DNA from: Winogradskya consettensis
Lineage (GTDB): Bacteria; Actinomycetota; Actinomycetes; Mycobacteriales; Micromonosporaceae
DNA: 64,000 nt
Assembly: GCF_018332715.1 (NCBI RefSeq)
Contig: NZ_BOQP01000048.1
Coordinates: forward strand, 1 to 64,000
Reading direction: 5' to 3'
The notes under the pieces were generated by a model. That model made no database searches. It saw nothing but the letters and a program-made list of their open reading frames with translations, and was not told the DNA's origin. This document shows positions 51,779-59,576 of the stretch, piece after piece. The translations under genes were made by a program, and so were the position numbers. Position 1 is the first letter of the stretch; each line of letters begins with the position of its first letter.

Positions 51779-52720
51779 TCAGACCTCGGACGTGACCAGC
51801 TGCGCGATGGCAGCCGCGCGCTGCGGGCCGTAAATGGCGAGCATCCGCTGGGCGGCCTCCTCATCGGTCTCGCCCTGACCCAGACCCGCCGACAGGACCT
51901 CGTCGGCGACGCCCTCCTGCGCTCTGGCGATCTCGTCCAGCTTCGCCATGATCGTCGGCAGATCCTGATCGTCGGCCGCGACATTCTTGGCGATCGCCTG
52001 AATGGCCGTCGACAGTGTCCGCAGCGTCGCCGGCACACCCGAGAGAATGTTGATGTACGACCCCGGCTTCACGCCCGCATACTTCGCGCCGGCGCCGTCA
52101 CCGATCTCGTAGTCCCGCTTGTATTCGATGTCGTTGACGAAATTCTCGAACGTCCGCGTCGGGTACGCCTTGTTGCGGATGTGCATGTCGAGAATCGCGT
52201 CGGCCAGCGCCGCCCGCCCCTCGCTGCTCTTCAACGCGTCGATGACATCCTGCTTGCTCACGCCGTCCTCCTCGAGAAGCCCCCACGGGCTCGTGTTCTT
52301 TTCTTGCGCCGTCGTGTATCGGGCGCTGAAATGCGCGTGCTCCGTGTGCGGCGAAGTGCCGGTGTAGTCCCGCCAGGTCCAGCCCCAGGAGGCACTGGCG
52401 ATCCGCCGGTTGTAGATGACGTTCTGCAGCCGGTTGTCCCGCCCGGCCCGGTGATTGCCGACGATGATGTCGACACACTTCTGCATGTTCCAGCCCGGCT
52501 TCTTCAGATCGGTGTCCACATCAATGGCATGCACCTCATTGATGTTGTCGGCGTCCTCGGACGGCGTGTTACCGGTCTCATCAGGATTGTGATCCGATGC
52601 GCCGGCCGCATGCGAGGTGTCACCGATCGATCCGTCCGAAGCCTTGTCGCGTGACGGCGCCAGTTTGTTGAATTCGTTACGCAGACTGACCAGACAAGGC
52701 ACCAGAATCCAGCTCGCCAT
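51779..52720 (-). CDS. M15-like peptidase (endolysin-type)
   Basis: A 313-residue protein. Residues ~40-150 contain zinc-peptidase-like motifs in M15/VanY order: AAGASDHNPDETGN, VHAIDVDTD and HTEHAHFSAR. Such domains cleave cell-wall crossbridges and occur in phage endolysins and phage-tail-like clusters. A C-terminal ~150-residue region (ALADAILDMHIRN onward) is helical and unassigned. The ATG at 52720 has GGGAGG upstream. It has no signal peptide. No other phage gene is adjacent, so it may be an orphan lytic enzyme. Confidence 0.72.
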   Translation of the reverse strand: MASWILVPCLVSLRNEFNKLAPSRDKASDGSIGDTSHAAGASDHNPDETGNTPSEDADNINEVHAIDVDTDLKKPGWNMQKCVDIIVGNHRAGRDNRLQNVIYNRRIASASWGWTWRDYTGTSPHTEHAHFSARYTTAQEKNTSPWGLLEEDGVSKQDVIDALKSSEGRAALADAILDMHIRNKAYPTRTFENFVNDIEYKRDYEIGDGAGAKYAGVKPGSYINILSGVPATLRTLSTAIQAIAKNVAADDQDLPTIMAKLDEIARAQEGVADEVLSAGLGQGETDEEAAQRMLAIYGPQRAAAIAQLVTSEV

Positions 52721-53047
52721 GGTCACCTCCCACGTCGGCACGGCCCGACAAGGCCTCGTCAGTACTGCTGTCGTGCGGTTCCATCGGGGGTCTCTCCTCA
52801 CGTCCAAGCGGGTTCGCGGGTGGGCGTACACATCGAAATACCCCGTTCCGTGCCGAACTAGTCGACACGGTGTCCGTCCCTCACCCCATCGAGACCCGCA
52901 AGTCCCAAGATCTGACATCCGACAAGCCATACGATCAACAACACCCCACCGGATCACTTCAACCCCTTTTTGGGTACGCCCGGAGCGCACCCGCCGTCCG
53001 GAGATCACGGGACAACGAAGGAGATCAACTGCCGCTAGGCTGCTGCG
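52721..53047. other. 327-bp divergent intergenic region
   Basis: No gene is supported. It contains the promoters for the M15-like gene (minus) and the small membrane protein (plus). A weak hairpin ACCC-CTTTTT-GGGT lies at 52962-52975. TAGGCT at 53036-53041, six bases before the ATG at 53048, suggests a leaderless transcript. Confidence 0.45.
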
Positions 53048-53380
53048 ATGTCGTTCCGCCGAACGTTCCGCGCCGATGTCCGCGAGCAGACCGCCGCGCA
53101 GACCGAGAGCCCCGCCGTAGCCCGGGTCCGGTTCTACGCGGCCAACCTCAGCATCCTCTTCGGGCTCATCGGGCTGGTCTCCATCATTCCGTTGATGGCG
53201 GGCGACATCTCGTGGGCGGCCGCACCTGGCTGCGTACTCATGATTGCCGGTGGTGCACTCGGCGGAATGGTGCACGTGGCCGGTGGCGTGCAACCAGCTC
53301 GACGATTCGGACTCCTGGCGGCCATCTGCACCGTCCTCGGGTTCGCCGAGTTCTTCGCCACGATCTCGCTCACCTCATGA
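53048..53380 (+). CDS. Small membrane protein upstream of a WXG-type gene
   Basis: A 110-residue membrane protein with three hydrophobic spans (about 27-52, 55-78 and 84-107) after a short charged N-terminus (RRTFRADVREQ). Function is unknown. No ribosome site lies near the ATG (a GAAGGAG is 24 bases away), and a -10-like TAGGCT fits leaderless expression. Its stop overlaps the next ATG by four bases (ATGA), so it is coupled to the WXG-type protein and may help in its export or membrane association. Confidence 0.7.
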   Translation: MSFRRTFRADVREQTAAQTESPAVARVRFYAANLSILFGLIGLVSIIPLMAGDISWAAAPGCVLMIAGGALGGMVHVAGGVQPARRFGLLAAICTVLGFAEFFATISLTS

Positions 53381-54462
53381 CTTTCACAGTGGAGCCGTCC
53401 GCGCTGGACGGTTATGCGGGCCAGATCGGCCGGGCGGCCGACGATGCGAGCGGGACGAAGAACTATCTCTCCGGCTACACCATCCAGGGCGGCTGGAACG
53501 GCGCACTGATCGCACTGGTCGGCAGCTCCTCGGTCAATTCCATGAACGCCGCGGTCGCAGCCTCCCAGAAAGCGTCGGAAATCCTCGCCGACAGCCGCCA
53601 AGGGCTGATCGAGGCGGCAAGTTACTACCGCAGCACCGATGCGGCCGCCGCGGCGAGGCTCGACGCCACGTTGCTGAGTCCCTGCGACGTGATCCCGACC
53701 GCGCTGGAGAACCAGTGGGCAGCCAACCCGTGCGCGCCGTCGTTCAGCGACTCACGGGAACCGTCGGGCCGGCTGAAGCCCGTCGACGACGTCGAGTATT
53801 CGCACCCGCTGGGTCTGCTCGACAACATCAGCGTCTCCCACTGGGCGCTCAAGGGCTTCGATTTCGTGCTGGGCTTCAACCCGCTCGAGAAGATCTCCGA
53901 CTATTTCCTCGGTGACTGGCAGGCATTCGCGAAGGCGGGCAAGGCCATCAGCAATGCCGCCGACGCGCTCGACGACCTGGGCTACAACGTGCAAGGTGGA
54001 GCGATCTCCCTGCAGAGCAGCTGGCAGGGCGAGGCGGCCACTTCCGCGTACACACATTTCACTGGTCTGGCCTCCGGTGTCGAGGACCTGGTCGATCCGA
54101 TGCGGGAAATCGCCAAGCAGTGCGACACGATCTCGCGTGGCGTCTGGAATTCCTGCGAGTCGGCCACCGGCTTCGTCAAAGGAATGCTCGACGCCGCGAT
54201 CATCGCCGGAATCTCCAGCGCCGCAGGCACCATCACCGTCGAAACAGGAATCGGTGCCATCGTCGGATACGGCATCGCCGCCATCGAGGTCACCCGAATC
54301 CTCGACATGTGGGCCGAAGCCACCAAGGTCATGACCACGGTCTACGGCCTTGTCCAGGCAGGCGCCGGCCTCATCGAGGCCCAGGTGTCCCGCCTGCAGG
54401 GCGCCGACCTGCCGGAGCTCTCGGGCTATGGCGGCTACCACCACCCGCTCGTGGCGAACTGA
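53377..54462 (+). CDS. WXG/EspC-like type VII secretion substrate
   Basis: A 361-residue protein with two helical parts. Residues 1-100 look like an EspC-type domain (FTVEPSALDGYAGQIGRAADDA). Residues ~180-330 contain a WXG100-like unit with the turn motif SSWQGEAATSA between long helices, followed by a hydrophobic Gly/Ala stretch. This layout is typical of N-terminal trafficking domains of polymorphic toxins. No toxin tip follows: the protein ends SGYGGYHHPLVAN. A broken toxin tip lies 1.1 kb downstream. It overlaps the membrane protein gene by four bases. Confidence 0.78.
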   Translation: MTFTVEPSALDGYAGQIGRAADDASGTKNYLSGYTIQGGWNGALIALVGSSSVNSMNAAVAASQKASEILADSRQGLIEAASYYRSTDAAAAARLDATLLSPCDVIPTALENQWAANPCAPSFSDSREPSGRLKPVDDVEYSHPLGLLDNISVSHWALKGFDFVLGFNPLEKISDYFLGDWQAFAKAGKAISNAADALDDLGYNVQGGAISLQSSWQGEAATSAYTHFTGLASGVEDLVDPMREIAKQCDTISRGVWNSCESATGFVKGMLDAAIIAGISSAAGTITVETGIGAIVGYGIAAIEVTRILDMWAEATKVMTTVYGLVQAGAGLIEAQVSRLQGADLPELSGYGGYHHPLVAN

Positions 54463-54480
54463 CCCGGAGGATCCCACCCC

Positions 54481-54804
54481 GTGCACGACAGCGTCTACGA
54501 CCTCGCCGGCGACGACCCCCGCATCGCCAAATCCCTGCGAGCCAGCCTCACCAAACTCGCCGAAGGCCCCGACGGCCTCCTCAAGGAGATGGCCGAAGGC
54601 GTCCTCCACGGCGAGATCGACCTCCGCCAGGCCGCCCTGTCAGAGGCTTACGGCAACGAAATCGGCGTCGCCCTCGACAAGTTCACCGTCTATTACGACA
54701 CCCTCGACCAGGACGAACGCAACGCCCTGGCCGGGCAAGCGGAAGAACAGCTGGACGTCCTGCTCGACGGCCCAGCCACCCTCAGCCGATCCCCGCAGGA
54801 ATAA
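54481..54804 (+). CDS. Small acidic hypothetical protein
   Basis: A 107-residue protein of unknown function, strongly acidic and helical (DDPRIAKSLRASLTKLAEGP, EIDLRQAALSEAYGNEI, YYDTLDQDERNALAG). It starts with a GTG 18 bases after the WXG-type stop, so it is in the same operon. It may be a chaperone or immunity-like partner of that substrate; this is inferred from position only. It overlaps the convergent gene by 23 bases. Confidence 0.62.
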   Translation: MHDSVYDLAGDDPRIAKSLRASLTKLAEGPDGLLKEMAEGVLHGEIDLRQAALSEAYGNEIGVALDKFTVYYDTLDQDERNALAGQAEEQLDVLLDGPATLSRSPQE

Positions 54805-55315
54805 CGTACTCAGGAAACGGCTCTTCCTCCGGCTCGTTCCCCACCATCGCCCCGGTCGCCTGCGACTGCAGAATCACCTTGCTGCCATCCTTGCCCGTGA
54901 TCCGCACCCCGGCCGGAGCGGCCCCCCGAGCATCGGTCGGCCCGAAATCCCCGAACGCAATCAGATCCCAAGACCCAAATTCATCCGGCCGAGCCACATC
55001 AAGCAACTGCACCACAAACATCGGCAACCGAATAGCCCGCCGATTCGGCGGCGGCATCACCTCCGGCATCGCAATCACCTTCTCCCCCGCCCGCGAAGTC
55101 GCATAAAGCGTCGAGGTCGAGGTCGAGGTATAGGTAATCCGCAACCCGGTCACACTCCCCTTTGGGCTGTGATCCTTAGGATTCCAAGCCTCCCCCAGCG
55201 TCCCGTACCGCTCCATCGAAGCAATATCAGGATGCCCACTGGCCCTGAGCAGCCCCTCAACAACGTCAAGAACCCGACCCACCTGCACAAACGCTCCGAT
55301 CCCCGACCCAGCCAC
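54782..55315 (-). CDS. Hypothetical protein next to the WXG operon
   Basis: A 177-residue soluble protein of unknown function. The N-terminus (VQVGRVLDVVEGLLRASGHP) looks helical, the rest beta-rich (LRITYTSTSTSTLYATS, VVQLLDVARPDEFGSWDLIAFG). The GTG at 55315 has GGGAG upstream. A codon bias change to A-rich C-ending codons (for example CGAATC, CAACTC on the minus strand) is visible, like the first half of the PPE-like gene at 45356. It converges on the small acidic gene and separates the WXG-type gene from the broken toxin tip. Confidence 0.62.
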   Translation of the reverse strand: MAGSGIGAFVQVGRVLDVVEGLLRASGHPDIASMERYGTLGEAWNPKDHSPKGSVTGLRITYTSTSTSTLYATSRAGEKVIAMPEVMPPPNRRAIRLPMFVVQLLDVARPDEFGSWDLIAFGDFGPTDARGAAPAGVRITGKDGSKVILQSQATGAMVGNEPEEEPFPEYVIPAGIG

Positions 55316-55575
55316 AACTCCCGAATCCTATCCGCAGGCAAGACGTCGGCCCGTCGCCTGCCGCCCAGGCTCAGCTCTGCCCGGGAGTCCGCCCAAGAGA
55401 CCTCCCGGAGACAACGACGGGCCGTCCGGGCGCCGGCGGGTTCCTGGTCACACACACCCCGTGACGTTTCCGAGGCACAGGACTCCATCTGGAAGTCGGC
55501 GGGGCGGGACGCCCCAACGGCCCCCGAGGTGGCTCACCCGGTAAAAGTGGGCCACGGTCGCCTGATCGGCGCACA

Positions 55576-55958
55576 GTGCCATACGGATTCGACGATTTCC
55601 GCTCCTTCCAGGAGTTCGCAGGCGGGTTTCGCGGCTGGAGATGGGCTTTCAGCCAAGCGCGGTCACCGGGCGGAGCGCCGACACCCGGGGGCCCGTTCGA
55701 CCAGGGCCGGCACAGTGACTTCGACATCGCTATCGCTGGAGATTCGGTTGCATCGCCGCCCGCGAGCGCGGGGTGCCGATCCGCGGCGACGGCATTTCCA
55801 CCGGATCGCTGACGGCAGAGGATCTGCGGGCACTCGGGCTGGAGGGCGTCGTCCGCGATACGTCCCACAGTATCGGCGGCCGGGAGATCAACCTCATTAT
55901 CTACCGGCCGATCAGCGATGCGGCGGCTCGCAAACCGACCATCAAGGTACGGTTCTGA
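55576..55958 (+). pseudogene. Broken polymorphic-toxin tip (nucleotidyltransferase-like)
   Basis: Two adjacent frames complete one protein. Frame one from the GTG at 55576 reads PYGFDDFRSFQEF and on to GRHSDFDIAIAG, an hDxDh motif of nucleotidyltransferase folds. Near 55745 the homology shifts frame and continues IAARERGVPIRGDGISTGSL, LRALGLEGVV and GGREINLIIYRPISDAAARK to 55958. I recognise this as the kind of C-terminal tip found in RHS/WXG polymorphic toxins; the activity is inferred. The 260 bases upstream (55316-55575) hold no supported gene. There is no trafficking domain in frame. Confidence 0.65.
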
Positions 55959-55988
55959 CCGCTCCGGCGAGACTGAATAGGAAGTGGC

Positions 55989-56324
55989 GTGCCACTCATC
56001 TACGACGTATACGGCTTGACCGAGCCGACGCTCGGCAATGAGCCGACCCGGCTCGCCGAGGGCTCTGGGCATCGCATGGGAAGAACGCGACAGCGACTAT
56101 CGCGGCCGATACTTCCAGTCGCCGGGTCCGCCCTCCAGCGGGGGTCGCCTACTTCTGCAGGCCAACGACCTGCGGGACGAAACCGGCGACCACCCTCAGC
56201 TTCCCGACCACCCGGACCACCGTTACCTGCTGTTCGTAACGAGTCCGCACATCCCGACGAAGCGCGGGCCCGCCTGGGCAGTCTGCCCCAATGGCAGTTC
56301 CTCCGTCGGCAAGAGCTGGACTGA
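55989..56324 (+). pseudogene. Broken immunity-like gene paired with the toxin tip
   Basis: The GTG at 55989 has AGGAAG upstream and reads PLIYDVYGLTEPTLGN to LAE, then the frame changes in a GGG run at 56060-56062. One base less gives ALGIAWEERDSDYRGRYFQ and LLLQANDLRDETGDHPQLP. A second shift near 56240 returns to the first frame, ending ARLGSLPQWQFLRRQELD at 56324. The reconstructed ~110-residue acidic protein is the size and position of an immunity protein for the preceding toxin tip. Both indels would inactivate it. Confidence 0.62.
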
Positions 56325-56327
56325 TCG

Positions 56328-56943
56328 GTGTTACGACTGCTCAGCGACCGGCCTGAGCGGCTCGCGACGATCCCCTACCAAGCAGCTGCACCCGGTGGCG
56401 GATCCGAAGGTGCGCAACTGGCCGTAGAACGCCTGAGGGTGGACGCGCTGCCCGCCGGTTGCGATGCAATTCTGGCGGCCGGCGATCTGCAGGGCATCGC
56501 GTCGTCGCCACTAGGAGGCCGGCCGGGCCTGCTCGGCGTCGCCGTCGCTGACTACCTGGAGCTCTGGGCGGACGCCGGCCTACTCCCGCAGCCGGACCTA
56601 GTCGGAATCCTGCTCACCCAGCTTCCAAGGCCTGACAGTCGCCGGCGTCAGCGGTGTGATCGGCGACCCGGCCCGCCCGTTACGGCGCACCGGCGAGGAC
56701 TTCCTGGACGCGGTCAAATCCGCCATCACACCGCCACCTCATGTTCTGCTCCTGCACGAGGGCCCAAACGGTGAGACTCAGGACCAGCTGGGCAATGCCA
56801 CCCTCAGAGCATTGCTCGACCGCCAGGCTCCTGCACTCACACCGTGCGGTCACGTCCACTGGGACAAACCCGCGGCGCGGCTGGGCACAGGCCACATCAT
56901 CAACGTGGACGCCCGCGCCGTGATCCTCACGGCGACAGACTGA
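56328..56943 (+). pseudogene. Broken metallophosphoesterase gene
   Basis: The first part from the GTG at 56328 contains LPAGCDAILAAGDLQGIA, a calcineurin-like metal-site segment. Near 56630 the frame changes to VAGVSGVIGDPARPL, HVLLLHEGPNG, and CGHVHWDKPAARLGTGHIINVD at the C-terminus, which has the late GHxH-type site. The central GNHD region is missing, so there is a deletion as well as a frame change. It follows the immunity remnant by four bases and is probably non-functional. Confidence 0.6.
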
Positions 56944-57055
56944 CACTTCCCCTGGGTTGACCGGGGAGCGTGACCACAGCATCTTGGGGTGTCCGGTGGC
57001 CGCCCCGGAGGGCCGCCAAGGCCGTGGGGTCTCCCCATCGCGCTATCGTGGGCTT

Positions 57056-57268
57056 ATGGCCGAGCCCCAAACCGTCACCGTGCCGGTTGTCGTCGAGCGC
57101 GACGAGGACGGCGTGTGGTGTGCACACGCGCAGCTGCGTCCAGGCGTTGGCGCGCATGGCGAGGGCGACACCGAGGAAGCCGCGCTGGAGGATCTCCGCG
57201 AGGCGCTCGTCGGGCTCATCGAGGAGTTCGGTGTTCCCCGGGAGCTTTCGATCACCCTCGCTGCCTGA
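57056..57268 (+). CDS. hicB: HicB-like antitoxin
   Basis: A 70-residue protein of the HicB fold: VTVPVVVERDEDGVWCAHAQLRPGV with the partial RNase H-like strand order, then GDTEEAALEDLREALVGLIEEF. It lacks a DNA-binding extension, so autoregulation by itself is doubtful. A -10-like TATCGT at 57044-57049 ends six bases before the ATG, which fits a leaderless transcript. Its stop shares one base with the start of the hicA remnant. The frame is intact while hicA is broken. Confidence 0.8.
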   Translation: MAEPQTVTVPVVVERDEDGVWCAHAQLRPGVGAHGEGDTEEAALEDLREALVGLIEEFGVPRELSITLAA

Positions 57269-57487
57269 TGCCGCCGCTTCCCTGCGTCTCAGGGACGCGC
57301 ATCGTGCGCGCCTTGGAGCGCCAAGGCTTCAAGGGTGGCCAGAATTGCCGGCAGTCACCACATCATGCGCCACCCGGACGGTCGCGGTACCACCGTCCCT
57401 GTGCACGGCAACCGCGACGTCGCCAAGGGCACCTTGCGAGGCATTCTCAGCGACGTCGGCTTGACGATCGAACAGCTCGCCCCCTGA
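57268..57487 (+). pseudogene. hicA: HicA toxin gene with a one-base insertion
   Basis: The ATG at 57268 reads PPLPCVSGTRIVRALERQGFK, then an extra G in the GGG run at 57333-57335 shifts the frame. Removing it gives VARIAGSHHIMRHPDGRGTT, VPVHGNRDVAKGTLRGIL and a stop at 57487, the complete HicA mRNA-interferase with its catalytic GSHHIM-type His. Total length is 220 bases, one more than a multiple of three. As written, the toxin is inactive; an assembly error in the G-run is the alternative. Confidence 0.75.
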
Positions 57488-57536
57488 ACCCGCGGGCGAC
57501 AGGCGCACGCAGAGCGCCCACCGCACCGCGGGATGT

Positions 57537-57555
57537 CCGGGGGCTCGGCCCCCGG
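57537..57555. terminator. Perfect 8-bp hairpin after the hicBA locus
   Basis: CCGGGGGC-TCG-GCCCCCGG at 57537-57555. It sits between the hicA remnant and the convergent tRNA gene and could stop either. A second inverted pair ACGAGTGG/CCACTCGT (57566-57573, 57611-57618) spans the tRNA trailer. Confidence 0.7.
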
Positions 57556-57617
57556 AGCAGACATGACGAGTGGCATGGGCCCGCGGGTTTCGCGGACACA
57601 GCGCACCCAGCCACTCG

Positions 57618-57691
57618 TGGGGCGGGCGGGACTCGAACCCGCGACCGAGGGATTATGAGTCCCCTGCTCTAACCCACTGAGCTACCGCCCC
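57618..57691 (-). tRNA. tRNA with anticodon CAU (Ile2 or Met)
   Basis: A complete 74-base cloverleaf on the minus strand: acceptor GGGGCGG pairing with CCGCCCC, D-arm AGCTCAGTGGGTTAGAGC, anticodon arm GGGGACTCATAATCCC with CAT, and T-arm GCGGGTTCGAGTCCCGC. The discriminator is A and CCA is not encoded. The anticodon-stem sequence looks more like tRNA-Ile(CAU) of actinobacteria than elongator tRNA-Met, but this is a judgement; a tilS-dependent identity cannot be proved here. Confidence 0.9.
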
Positions 57692-57764
57692 GTTCCGGCG
57701 GCGATCCTAACCCGTGGGCACCAGCGCAGGCCAGTGATCTACGCGGGGCGGCATTTCTGCCTTT

Positions 57765-59045
57765 TCAGCGGGTCGTTGCGGTCAGTGCGCCGAGGTCTTG
57801 CAAGACCGATCCTGCCGTACGCCAGCCGCTTGCCATGGCGCCTTGCAGGGATGGGCTGTCGCGGTGGTCGCCGGCTACGTAGAGGCCGCCGCCCAATGCG
57901 ACTGGTTTTCGCAGTCTGGCCTGGGGGGTGGGGGCTGCGGGGAGGGCGTGGGGGATCGACACGATCTCGAGGAGTTGCCAGTCGTCGGTGGGGACGCCGT
58001 ACATGCGGGAGAGTTCGACTCGGATCACGGCTTCGGAGGCGCCTGAGGGGGCTGCTACGCCCACGGTGGAGGCCGCGATGAGGGATTGGCCGGCTGGGGC
58101 GTACTCGGGGGCCGCGTTGGACATCACGATGGTGTTGGCGATGATTTCGCGGCGGTCGCCGTCGAGGAGCAGGGTCGGTTCGGCGATGGGGGCCTGGGGG
58201 GCGCCGAAGTAGTAGGTGGTGAGGCCGTTCATCGCGGGGGTGGGCAGGCTCGGGAGGAGCTGGGCGGCCGTGGCCGGGTCGGTGGCGACGATGATGGAGC
58301 GGCAGCGGATTTCGCCGCCTTCGGTGACGACCATGCCGGAGGCGAGCGAGAGGACTCTCGCGTTGATCAACAACTGGGGGTACGGGAGGGGGCCCGCGAT
58401 CGCGGCGGGCAGGGCTCCCATGCCGCCGGCCGGGACGCCTATTCTTCCCCGCGCGAAGGAGCGCAGGACCATCGCCAGGACGTGGCTCGACGTGTCGAGG
58501 GAGCGGTCCGCGAAGACACCTGACAGGAACGGGCGCAGGACTTCTTCGATCATTCGGTGGGACAGGCCGGCCTTGCGGAGGGCTTCCTGGGTGGTCATTT
58601 CCGGGGCGCCGAGCAGCCGGGACGGCGGGTAGGTGGCGCAGCGGGTGGCCAGCGCGGCGAATTTGAGGCGGTCGGCGAGGGTGCCGACGCCGCTTCCCAG
58701 GGTCTTCGGGGCGCTCAGGGGCTCGCGGAGGGGGTTCTCCAGGCGGTGGAGGCGGCCCGCTCGGCGGACCAGCACGCCGGGCGTGAAGTAGCGCATGTCC
58801 AGGGCGTCGATGTCACAAAGCGCCGGCAGCCTTGGGTACGCCGTGTTGAGCACCTGGAAGCCGCGGTCGAGGTGCCAGCCGTCGATGACGTCCGTGGCGA
58901 CGCGTCCACCCAGCCGGTCGGAGGCCTCGACGAGCAGCCAGTCGACGCCGGCGCGGTCCAGTCTGCGGGCAGCCGCGAGCCCGGCCAGACCGCCGCCCAC
59001 GATGACGACGTCCACCTCTACCGGCTGCTCCAACAGGCACCTCAC
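57765..59045 (-). CDS. FAD-dependent amine-oxidase/phytoene-desaturase-like oxidoreductase
   Basis: A 426-residue flavoprotein. The N-terminal dinucleotide fold is DVVIVGGGLAGLAAARRLDRAG, followed by LVEASDRLGGRV, the classic FAD-binding pair. The C-terminal LYVAGDHRDSPSLQGAMASG completes the FAD domain, and the central part is substrate-binding. It may act on an amine, carotenoid or related compound; there are no biosynthetic neighbours to decide. The GTG at 59045 is used; a GTG at 59015 with GGAG upstream is a real alternative. Probably cytoplasmic or membrane-associated. Confidence 0.85.
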   Translation of the reverse strand: MRCLLEQPVEVDVVIVGGGLAGLAAARRLDRAGVDWLLVEASDRLGGRVATDVIDGWHLDRGFQVLNTAYPRLPALCDIDALDMRYFTPGVLVRRAGRLHRLENPLREPLSAPKTLGSGVGTLADRLKFAALATRCATYPPSRLLGAPEMTTQEALRKAGLSHRMIEEVLRPFLSGVFADRSLDTSSHVLAMVLRSFARGRIGVPAGGMGALPAAIAGPLPYPQLLINARVLSLASGMVVTEGGEIRCRSIIVATDPATAAQLLPSLPTPAMNGLTTYYFGAPQAPIAEPTLLLDGDRREIIANTIVMSNAAPEYAPAGQSLIAASTVGVAAPSGASEAVIRVELSRMYGVPTDDWQLLEIVSIPHALPAAPTPQARLRKPVALGGGLYVAGDHRDSPSLQGAMASGWRTAGSVLQDLGALTATTR

Positions 59046-59119
59046 AGGAGGACGAACAACGCAGGCCCCAGACTAACGGGGTACGCCGCCCACGGCAGCG
59101 GAAAGCGCAACGCCACGGC

Positions 59120-59500
59120 TCAGGCGGCGGACAACTGGACCACCAGCGCAGCGGAGTCCTCCGCGAGGTAGTAGTGGCCCGGGTAGTAGTCGACGTGCAG
59201 GTGGCTCGTGGTGTCCCCCGCCTCGGCGACGGCTTCGAGGTTGTCCGCCAGCACGGCGAGGAACCGCTCCTCCCCCGCGATGTGCAGCGTGTCACCCTCG
59301 ACGGTCAGCAGCACTCTGCCCGCGGCCCGGTTGATGATCATCCGGGCGAGGGCGCGGTCGTAGAACCGGGGTTCGGGGTCGGGTGCGAGGGACATTTCCC
59401 CGGCGCCGGCGCGGAGGAGTTCCACGAGCGCGTACATGTCGACGGAGGGGCCGGACAGGTCCATCTCGTCGGTTGAATCGCTGCGCAGCACCTTGATCAT
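59120..59500 (-). CDS. Imm32-like protein
   Basis: A 126-residue soluble acidic protein. The start IKVLRSDSTDEMDLSGPSVD and the later LHIAGEERFLAVLADNLEAVA and LHVDYYPGHYYLAEDS are what I recall for the Imm32-type immunity family, but I cannot confirm this without a search. No toxin gene is adjacent. It lies downstream of the subtilase gene on the same strand, beyond a terminator hairpin, so it is probably expressed on its own. Confidence 0.5.
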   Translation of the reverse strand: MIKVLRSDSTDEMDLSGPSVDMYALVELLRAGAGEMSLAPDPEPRFYDRALARMIINRAAGRVLLTVEGDTLHIAGEERFLAVLADNLEAVAEAGDTTSHLHVDYYPGHYYLAEDSAALVVQLSAA

Positions 59501-59524
59501 GCGGGTGAGGGTAGACAGGCCGCC

Positions 59525-59552
59525 GGCCCGGCCCCCGTGAGGGGACCGGGCC
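59525..59552 (-). terminator. Hairpin after the subtilase gene
   Basis: Arms GGCCCGGCCCC (59525-59535) and GGGGACCGGGCC (59541-59552) pair with one bulged A, loop CGTGA. On the minus strand it follows the protease stop by 25 bases. Confidence 0.7.
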
Positions 59553-59576
59553 TGCGGGTTCGTCAGCGGATGGGGG

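Noticed and set aside
51779..52720. Prophage signature
   Set aside because: A lone endolysin-like gene near lexA; no capsid, tail, terminase or integrase genes.
55371..56072. 233-residue minus-strand frame over the toxin remnant
   Set aside because: The plus-strand pieces have recognisable conserved segments; this frame does not.
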